Shown piece by piece: positions 55,900 through 64,000 of a stretch of DNA of 64,000 bases. Both the position numbers and the translations under genes were made by a program. Source of the DNA: Selaginella moellendorffii (lineage: Eukaryota > Streptophyta > Lycopodiopsida > Selaginellales > Selaginellaceae); NCBI RefSeq assembly GCF_000143415.4, contig NW_003314432.1:85501-149500 (forward strand). The letters run 5' to 3'. Each line of letters begins with the position of its first letter. Positions within the stretch are counted from its first letter, which is position 1. The notes beneath the pieces were generated by a model, which did not search any database, was not told where the DNA came from, and was given only the letters and a program-made list of their open reading frames with translations.

Positions 55900-56815
55900 G
55901 TTCTCCCTGCGGGTTTGAAAATTAAAGAGTCACCAGATCTCACGTATCTATGTTGCCTTCGTCAAAGCTTTATAAAAGTTCAACTCTTTTTCACTTTATA
56001 TGGTCTGGCTCTTTCTTGCTCTGGATTTCTTAACTCTCAAATTTTCAAGTATGCACAACAGGAATCTAAAATTCACAGATCTCACTTATCAGCATTGCTT
56101 TGGTCAAATGGCCTAAAACTATTATATCTTAGATTTTGCATTTCTTTCTCTCTTTTAGCAATTTCTTAACATTAAATGCTTTGTGATCAAAAGAGAGCAT
56201 GCAAAAAGTTCCTCTGCAAGAAGAACCACCAGGCTGCCTTTGATGTGTTCCAAAGGTGATGACTCTGAACTCAATATCCATGTTGAGCAGAATAAAGTTG
56301 CTTGGGTCCTCAATAAACTTCCACCACCTCTCTTCAATTTCTTCTTGCCACTTTATAGTAAGTCACTGAAAAAATCTAAGATTCTATAGAACTTCACTAG
56401 TTAAAACTTGGACAGGAAATCTAGAAGAAAAAGCAATCCTTTGAACACTTCTGTTTTTATCCTGGTCCTTCGATTTAAAACCAAATGGGTTATGCTAGAA
56501 CACCCTCCCTCGATATCAAGCTTTCAAGTAGATGTTGTAACTTTTAATTATGGATATCTTATGTTCCATCTCCAGGATGATGAATTTAGAATCTCTTGGA
56601 ACTTTCCATGCAGACATTTGCTTTCATTTCAGACTTGCAGAATAAAAGAAGCCAGTTTTGATTAATTACAAATCCTTGCTTTCTAGAGCTTACAGCTATA
56701 ACTTTCAACTGATTATTTTAAAATTAATATTAAAATGCTTACTCTTGATGCTAAAATGCTTGAAAATTCAATGTGCCCAAAATATTTTGCGCTAGTTTTA
56801 TTTTAAGGGAAGTTG
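55900..56815. other. Unassigned end of the copy-B-specific block
   Basis: No recognised gene. A 68-codon plus-strand frame (56,183-56,389, including HVEQNKVAWVLNKLPPPLFN) has no family I know. Similarity to copy A resumes at about 56,816 (taaaaattattcc). Confidence 0.4.
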
Positions 56816-56829
56816 TTAAAAATTATTCC

Positions 56830-59090
56830 GGAAATATTCGAGAAGATTCTTAAGTTAGGGTTTGGCGTGCCTGCGAAGAAGATCTGATCTCGCGGCCCGG
56901 CCCGAGAATTAAAACATGGCAGCAGCCGCGGAGATTTATGAGGAGAACCTGAGGAGGTGGAGGAAGCAGGTTTAGGGTTGGAAGAGGAGGAAGTCGCCAT
57001 AAACAGCAACAGGAGGAAGAGGTGCCCATGGAGGGAGGTGGCCATGGAGTGGTAGGAGGGAGCGGGGTGGCCGGGGTTGGCCGCGGATCTCTGAATCTGG
57101 CCCCGGGAGGATTAGGCCATGGTTCTGAGGCGGCTCGAGGAGGGGGTGCCCCGGGAGGAGGAGGCCATGGTTCTACCCTAGGCGGTTCTTCTTCGGGAGG
57201 AGGAGGCCATGTATCATCGCCAGGAGGAGGCCAAGCCTCGGTGGGAGGAGCCGAAGCCACAGCGGGAGGAGTCCAAGCCGCACCCGGAGGAGCCCAAGCC
57301 ACGTCTGGAGGAGTTCCCCTGGAGCACAGCGTGCCGGGAGTTCCAACTGCTTTGAGAACCAGAGATGGCAGTGAGTTTACATTTCTTAGGTTGCATGCAT
57401 GCATGAGTGATTGAGAGCTCCCGGCAGGGTCATGAAGAAGAGGGAGATGACAGCGTCCCCGATCTGGAACAAGACCCGGATGGATGCTCACATGGAGGAG
57501 CTCGACCACGAGGCTGTCCAGTTTGTGGATACCTCGGGTTTTGCTGCACCTGCTGCTGCGAAGAGAACCCGGGGAAAGAACTGGAACCATGCTGAGACCA
57601 TGCTCCTGATTGATCTCGCTCGGGGAAAAACATCTCGCGAAGATTGCGGGGGAGGGAGGAGCAGCCAGCATGTTCTCATGACGAAGACACAGCGCTGGAA
57701 TCTCATCTTTCACCCTTTTGCTTTAGGGTTTAAATGCACATTGCGGATGACAAGAGCCCCGCTGCCAGAGGAAGAAGACCGTGAACTTGAGGTTCGTCGG
57801 GCTGTGATTGGGAGGAGGTTTTGCATCGGCCTGTGGTGGGTGAAGCCTCGAAATGTCGCCACCTAGAGTAAGTTTTCTTTGGAGTATTACGATGTGGGGG
57901 GAAACTTCAGATGGAGAAGAGGACCTTCTTCACCATTTGTGGCATGCTGGAGAGCGAGATCCGGAAGCAAGATACCGGTTGGAGGAGTGTGGTGCCGGTG
58001 GATGTTCGACTGGGGGTGACTTTGTACAAGTTTTTCAAGAACACAGATTACTTGGATCTGGCGGACAAGTTCGGCATCGGGGAGTCCACAGCTCATGAAA
58101 TTGTCATGGACACTACTGTGGCGATTGTCAAGTGTCTCAGGTACAAGATTCATTTTCCTTCAACCGCCAAGGAGGTTCGAGCTGTTACTGCTGGCTTTCG
58201 ACAAGTGACAGGTACATTTTCTTATGTTTTTTGGATTGTTATAAGTTTTGATGACCAATAGGAACCTGACTGCCTAATGTTGCTGGGGCGATCGACTACT
58301 AGACTGGACGGCGAGAGCTACTACGACCGGAGGCAGCGGTACTCAGTCATCTTGCGTTTGTGATGCCCAGAAGAGGTTCCTCAGTATCTACGCTGGGTGG
58401 CCAGGTATGTTTCTTTGTGTGTTGTGGATGGTTCTAAAATGTTCTTTTTGCTTTCAGGACGCGTCCACGACATGAGGGTTTTTCGTAATTCAACCCTCGG
58501 GAACAAGATTGTAGCAAGGGAGCTGCTGACATCGCTCACGGTGTTAGTATATGGTGATAGGATCAAGCCATACCTAGTGGGGGACAAAGGGTACCAACTC
58601 CAGCAGCATCTGATGATTCCACACACAAGTAAGTCTTCTTCATTCTACTTTCTTTTGTTCACTTGTTTTGGTTGTTGCTCAGCTCCGAACCCGACACCAT
58701 CCAAGGCAGCTTTCAACCTTCATCACCACCTTGCTCGGATTGTTATTGAGCAAGCATTTGGACTTCTTAAAATGAAGTTCAGATGCTTGGATCAAAAACA
58801 AAGGATCCAGCCAAAGTACTTTCCTAACATCATCAAGAGTTGTTGCATCTTGCACAATTTCTTGATTGATGTTGGGGAGACTGATCTTCGGGCGGAGATC
58901 CAAGCTTGGAGGAAAGAGGTGAAAAGGCTCAAGGACCAGGACCTCTTTGTTGATTACAGTGATCCCGAGCAAGCGGAAGGGGAACCTTGTGAGGAGTTGC
59001 ACAGTCCAGAGGATGCAAAAGAGGTTAGAGAGAACCTCACGTTTTCCCTCTGTCTTTGCCAGTGGCGTTCGTGTTTGCTTTGAAATTTGC
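56830..59090 (+). mobile_element. PIF/Harbinger-like transposon remnant, copy B
   Basis: Same unit as 18,870-21,200: Gly-rich leader (56,915-57,370), Myb/SANT-like piece (57,361-57,680, with a 4-bp ggat duplication near 57,480 that shifts the frame) and transposase (57,747-59,083). No gypsy element precedes it here. Confidence 0.65.
57747..59083 (+). pseudogene. Harbinger-like (DDE_4) transposase, copy B, broken
   Basis: ATG at 57,747, then RRFCIGLWWVKPRNVAT and TAG at about 57,864 in place of Trp. A 10-bp deletion lies near 57,900, where copy A reads GRWKRK. The helical and HTH-like region follows. Introns are 58,212-58,261 (50 bp), 58,405-58,457 (53 bp, donor intact here but lost in copy A) and 58,629-58,682 (54 bp). 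The frameshift just after VAGAID is shared with copy A, so the gene was already dead before the duplication. The second Asp is in LVGDKGY, the Glu in IVIEQAFGLLKMKFRCL, and the acidic tail ends near 59,083. Confidence 0.75.
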
Positions 59091-59549
59091 CAGGATATAA
59101 TTCTAAACATTTGAATTTGAATTTGAAATTTCAAAATTTGAATTAAGTGAATTTTAAGTGTTCGAGTGCATTGTTTTTAAGTGCGAATCCGAGGGTGTTT
59201 TTCCACTTAAATCTAAGACATGTGCGAATGCAAAAGTCCTTATAAGTTTACTTTGCAACACAAATTTTTTCAATGTACTTTCTTAATTTTTAAAGTGGGT
59301 CGCTTAAGTTTTTTTTCACTAAATAAATGTGCGAATTGGTCCTTTCTCAACATAAAAGATAATGTTTTGCCAAGCTTACCACAACCACTGGCAACCTTGA
59401 TTGCCAATGATGTTGCTGTGGTATCTATAACCACACAGCTAGGGCCAAAGTTACACCACCAATGGCCCATAGCAAGCACAGCCATGGTGGCACAAGGTCT
59501 CGGCCATGGCTAGCACTACCTTGGCTGGCCTTAGCCGTGGCATAGCCAT

Positions 59550-59675
59550 CTACTAGAGGAGCTAGAGGAGAGCTGTTGTAGGAGGAGTGCTAGAGGAGTT
59601 GGAGGAGAGCTGTTGCAGGAGAAGTGCTGGAGGAGCTGGAGAGCTGCTATAGGAGGAGTGCTGGAGGAGACTCAA
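59550..59675 (+). repeat. G/A-rich minisatellite, copy B
   Basis: Same units as 21,575-21,755, with one to two fewer of the gagctgctataggaggagtg type. Confidence 0.75.
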
Positions 59676-59679
59676 TGCA

Positions 59680-60361
59680 CAAGGGGTTTTGGAGGAGCTA
59701 GAGGGTGAGAAAAAATGATTTGATGAAATTAAAAGAAATTGAAAAATCCAAGAGTAGGATTGGCAAAAGTACAATGTGGAAGAGAGTTGTTGCAGGAGGA
59801 GCACGAAAGGACATGGACAGGAAGAGTGTTGGAGGGAGGAGATATGTTGCATTGGAGGAAAGTAAGAGCCACTAGAGGAGTTGGGCACTAGAGGAAAATA
59901 AGAGTTGCCAGGTGGAGAGTTGGGCATTATACACAATACCATCTACACTAACTAACCCTAACCGAACTCAAATAGATATAATTTTCTGCATTGCACTATG
60001 CAACAACGTTTGGTTTGCTTTGATATTGTCAATTTTTACATAAATAAAAAATTTATATGATGTACTCATTTTAATACAATTTTTTATTCATATGTACTTC
60101 TTGTTTATCTCTCAAAGAGTTCAACTAATGTTTTTTTTATCAATTTTATTCTTCCTATAGCAATCTTAAAGCAAATAGTGAAGAATATAAGAAAGAAGTC
60201 CTACACTCTTGCAATACTAAAATCTTGCAAACTTTCCTTTAAGAACATTATTACTAGTCAAAAAGTTCACTTTTTTTGAGTAGTCTGATGTGTTTGTCTT
60301 TATAGCATGTCCATAAACAGAAAACAAGGAACTCCTCATAGTAGAGTATCACAGTGATAGA
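59680..60361. other. A/T-rich end of the duplicated block, copy B
   Basis: Matches 21,760-22,431 with small indels. Similarity ends at cacagtgatagaag. No gene is seen. Confidence 0.5.
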
Positions 60362-61020
60362 AGAAGTTTGAGCTTCTTCTCCATGCAATGGGCAACAATA
60401 TAATCAAGTGGCTGTAGTGATTGATACAACAGTTCTCCTGGATCTTGCTTGTCAGGCTGGCGTGGCTAAGACACTGATAAAGGTAAGTTCTGCAAAGATT
60501 TAATAAGGTTTTGCTGGATTGTCCTTACTGGGTTTACAGTTAGATCATGGGTGATCAGGAGCTCACAGTTTTGCATAAGATTTGATGAAACATGTTTCTT
60601 GCTTGAGCTAGGATCCTTGATCTGCCATGGGTGGTGATCAATGCATTCACAAAAGGTGCCGGAATGAAATCCAACAGCTTAAGCACTTTCAAAAGACACC
60701 CATTCTAGGCATTTGCAGTGACCATTGCATTCCAAGAGACCAAGGTCCTCTTGCTCAAAACTTCCTGCTATGCTCATGATGACATTTCCAAGATTGAGCT
60801 TCATGTTTCTAGAATTCTTCTGTGAATCGTCACTTCTTTCTCATACTGCACAGGTCACAAATCACCCAAGAAATCGCCTCATGGAGGCTGCAACACTCAA
60901 TAGTTCTAGGACTGGCAGACAAGCCCTGTCCCATGGACAGCCACTGCTCCTTACGTGGGAATGTGCACATTACAGAGGTTCGTTTTTGTTTTCCAGTCTG
61001 TCTTTTAACTCCTCAAATGT
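60362..61020. other. Unassigned stretch upstream of the RRP5 pseudogene
   Basis: A few short frames give text such as VVIDTTVLLDLACQAGVAKT (60,415-60,475), but I recognise no domain. It may be decayed intron and exon sequence of the RRP5-like gene. Confidence 0.3.
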
Positions 61021-63115
61021 CTTGATCATTATGAAGAAGGGAACCCATTGAGAAAATACAGTGTTGGGCAGACTGTTCGAGCTAAAATCCTTTCAAAACG
61101 TAAAACCAGCAGAAAGCACAGAAATGCTGCCACTTTGGATTTATCTCTACGTCCATCTGAGCTTGCATGTCTGTATGGTGGCCCTTTGAATTAGCTTACT
61201 TATCATGACTTGCAGGAAACGATGCTGCATGCTCAGTGATTACTTTCGAGACCGTAACCATTGAACAGTCGGTTATCAGATACGTTCAAGAAGTAAAGGA
61301 CAACTGGGCATGGCTAGTCCTCTCACCCCATCTTAAAGGCTGCCTTTTTATACTGGACACGTCTGACGATCCCTCGGAGCTTGAACGTTTTAAAGAGCGC
61401 TTCAAAGTCGGTGACCCGTTCCAGTGCCATATAAGAAGTGTGAACCACGAAAGGAAGCAAGTGGATTTGTCTCTACACCCGAAAACAAGTGACAAACAAT
61501 TCAAGAAAGGCGACCTGTTAGGCCGACGAATCACACGAGTTTTTGCTGGTGTTGGCGGACATACTGTGCAAAGCAGATGGGAAAGTTTCGGAAAAGTTCA
61601 TGTAACGATCCATGGATTGATGACCCAGCCAGTTTATTTACAGAGGGACAGTTTGTAAGGTCTTGGATTTAAAACGACCAGGGAGGGGAAAGATGGGCTT
61701 GGAACTTTCAGTAAGTTGGTGGACGTGGTGGTTTTGAGTCCCTTCCAAGCTATCACACACTTGAAAGGTAACTTCCGAGATTTGCATTAAATTTTTTTGA
61801 CTCTGCATCCAATGCTCGTATTGTCAATTGGAGGCTCCAGCTCCGGCGGAGGTTCTGTCTCTGCCTGGGTTTGTTTACGCCCTGCCCTTGCCATCTCCCA
61901 GCAATCCGCCTAAGATATGAAGTGCAAGTAAGCAGAAACCTTGCATGCTGTGGACGTGACTTGTTTTTGTGTTGCAGGGTTTTGTCAAGAATGTGACGGA
62001 GAAAGGTTGTTTTGTGGTCCTGGCACCTTCACTTGAAGCTAGAATTCAACTGAAGAACCTATCGAACTCGTTTGTACAAAACCCTGATATCGGGAAGGTA
62101 TGAACTTTTCTCCGTATGGAAGTGTTTGCTGATATCTTCTTCTTCGTCAGAATTTTAAGCATCGAGCCATTGTCTGGGCACATTGAAATGTCTTTGGCGG
62201 CAACAACATCACAAGATTCAAGTGGCTGGAAGAAGTTTGGTGCTGGAGAGATCGTTAGTGGCCGCATACACAACATTGAAGCATTTGGGATCTTCATCAG
62301 CCTTGCCGAGAGCGATGTGGTAAACTCTCTCTCTATCTTGGTTTCAAGTTCTTAGTCTGTGCTCCAGGTTGCTTGTGTCATGTCGCTGAAGTGTCTTACG
62401 ATTTTATTCAAGACTTGTCAACACTTTACAAAGTCGGCCAATGGGTTCAAGTAAAGATTCTAAAGGTGAGAAGGAAAGCTTTAGTAAAACCACAGGGTTA
62501 TGATTTCCCTCTACAGGTTGATGGGGAAACCAAACGTATATCTCTTGGAATGAAAGCGTCATATCTGACCCTTGAGGATGGCATCGAGCCGATGGAGGAA
62601 GAAGCTATAAATGAAGAGCCTTCGAACACAAATGTGCTCATGAGGGAGGTGGATCTGGCATCAAAACGATTCCCACAGCTATGCATGTTGATCCACTCTC
62701 AACAAAGACGTTGAGGATACAGTGCCAATTGACTTGAAAGAGCAGAGTTACTTCTTGTTTATATTTACTCTTCTCATGTCCTGCTTCTCAACAGGGAGGC
62801 TGCAGCAAAAGAGAAGTTATTACAGAAGGACCAGCCTCCAGAGACCATGGACGACTTTGAAAGGCTTGTAGCAGCGTCACCAAATAGTAGCTACATGTGA
62901 ATCAAACGCATGGCTTATTGGTTGTGTCTTGCGGACCTGGACAAGGTGCAAGCAGTGGCTGAAAGGTAACACTCTACTCACATTTGATTCTATTTTTCTT
63001 TAGGTGTTACAATCCTTTTTTATAGGGCATTGGAGAAGAGATATGGATGGCTTATCTCAACCTAGAGATTTGAAGAGCAAATGGCAATTACTTTAGATGG
63101 TTATAATGATCATGG
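61021..63115 (+). pseudogene. RRP5: RRP5-like rRNA biogenesis protein, C-terminal S1 and HAT part, broken
   Basis: RRP5 is a nucleolar protein with many S1 RNA-binding domains and C-terminal HAT repeats, needed for 18S and 5.8S processing. In order: YSVGQTVRAKILSKRKT and LDLSLRPSEL (61,060-61,165), NWAWLVLSPHLKGCLFILDT (61,301-61,360), KKGDLLGRRITRVFAGVGG, GFVKNVTEKGCFVVL (61,980-62,025), ILSIEPLSGHIEMSLAATTS, WKKFGAGEIVSGRIHNIEAF, CHVAEVSYDFIQDLS, and DGETKRISLGMKASYL (62,520-62,570). HAT text follows (EKLLQKDQPPETMDDFERLV, 62,810-62,870). A frameshift lies near 61,660, a 1-bp loss near 62,370, and TGA replaces the Trp after NSSYM at about 62,897. EEIWMAYLNLE (63,035-63,070) is the last recognisable piece. 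The N-terminal two-thirds is absent. Confidence 0.8.
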
Positions 63116-63275
63116 AAACTACTATAGTAAGCATGCTTGTGTTTGGGGATGGAGATCAAAGGTATGGTAGAAGACTTTAATGTTTTGAATGCTAATGTTG
63201 GAGATATATTACAACAAAGTGTGGCAATTTGTTAGGTGCCAGCTTTGACCACATGGTCAACATCAGTCAAAGGGA

Positions 63276-63943
63276 GGTTCAAGGGTAAGGAATTGAAGAG
63301 TGATGGTGTAAAGGAGCTTTTGAGGTAGCTTGGGGAAGAGGAGGTGTAATTTAGTCTAGAAAGACTAGATTATTGATTTTTTGTGTTGGGTCATAACATT
63401 GGTATAAGAGGTGTTGGTTGTGATGGCTGACCAAGTTGAACGTTGGAATCCTATTGTCGATGGTGGTGCCAATGATGGTGCCAATAGAGCTGCAAAGGTT
63501 TGGACTATGGAAGATGTTGTTCACGAGCTGCAAGCCCTTAATAAAAATTAGCAAAAGATGCAAGATAAAATGTATGGCATGATGAGTACCTTGCGTGAGC
63601 ATGTTGAGGCATTCGAGGCTGGTTGTGGTGGCACTCCAAGTAAACCTTCCTTGGTGGATCGACTCAAGATTCCAACTTTTTTCAGTGATGGTGGTGTGGA
63701 TGTCTAGTTTGACTAGCTAATGTGAAGAAGTTCTTGGCTGCTAGAAGAATTCCAAATGTAGAGGCTTTAGTGGCTATTCCAATAGTTTTGTGTGATGCGG
63801 GTCTTCGGTGGTGGAATTGGCTTAAAGGGTTTTGTGTTGCGGATAAAAAACCATTAGTGTTTAAGATGGATGAGTTTGAGGTTGCTTTCCATTTACGTTT
63901 TACCCTTCACTATGACATAGAGAATGCTTACACCAAACTTTGA
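63276..63943 (+). mobile_element. 5' end of an LTR retrotransposon (second copy of the 22,434 family): primer site and gag
   Basis: Begins with ttcaagggtaaggaattgaa, as at 22,440. It holds the primer site ttggtataagagg at 63,409-63,421 and gag from ATG at 63,422 (MADQVERWNPIVDGGAND). Stops lie at about 63,549 and near 63,706. The capsid region (LANVKKFLAARRIPNVEALV, LRWWNWLKGF, FEVAFHLRFTLHYD) extends further than in the 22.6-kb copy, to 63,943, and the element runs off the window. Confidence 0.65.
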
Positions 63944-64000
63944 CATTTTTAGCAAAGGAAAATAAAGCTTGGGGACTATATTGAGAAGCTAACTTGCTTG

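Overview
The window reads as nuclear DNA of a land plant, most like a lycophyte such as Selaginella. The grounds are a long P-L-S/DYW pentatricopeptide repeat (PPR) gene family, very short GT-AG introns (about 50-58 bp where I can place both ends), fragments of plant genes (SEC16/MAG5, GH29 alpha-L-fucosidase, SGR2-type phospholipase, RRP5), and a dense load of decayed Ty3/gypsy, LINE and Harbinger-like elements. The species is an inference. I see no prokaryotic genes, CRISPR arrays, rRNA or tRNA genes.

The dominant structure is a direct segmental duplication. Copy A runs from about 2,086 to 22,431 and copy B from about 40,959 to 60,361. Each holds, in order: the end of a gypsy integrase, a chromovirus remnant (+), a LINE ORF2 C-terminal remnant (-), an unrecognised split gene (-), a large PPR-DYW gene (+), a short unrecognised 3' flank, and a Harbinger-like transposon with a Myb/SANT-like part (+), followed by a G/A-rich minisatellite. 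The copies differ in informative ways. Copy A has a clean 5-kb gypsy element (13,796-18,786) that copy B lacks. Copy B has a 3.3-kb block (53,539-56,815) that copy A lacks. Copy B's PPR gene has nine 333-bp repeat units against six in copy A. Two short segments are inverted in place between the copies.

The PPR genes (9,289-12,648 and 48,017-52,438) are the only large intact coding regions. Their N-terminus carries what looks like the PDF motif of organellar single-stranded DNA-binding (OSB) proteins. Then come six or nine near-identical P-L-S triplets, a divergent PPR tail with E motifs, and a DYW-type cytidine deaminase domain that ends in NYF. The repeat units differ mainly at the residues known to set PPR base choice, so the two genes should recognise different RNA targets.

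The stretch from 22,434 to 40,958 between the copies is a gene and transposon graveyard. It holds a gag fragment, a minus-strand gypsy element (about 23,400-29,100) that forms an inverted repeat with the first 2 kb of the window, a 536-bp LTR beside a long G run, and AT-rich DNA. Broken pieces of SEC16, a PPR gene, a bulb-lectin domain and alpha-L-fucosidase follow. After copy B the window holds a broken C-terminal part of RRP5 and a second copy of the gag fragment. Apart from the PPR pair, every recognisable coding region carries frameshifts, stops or truncations.
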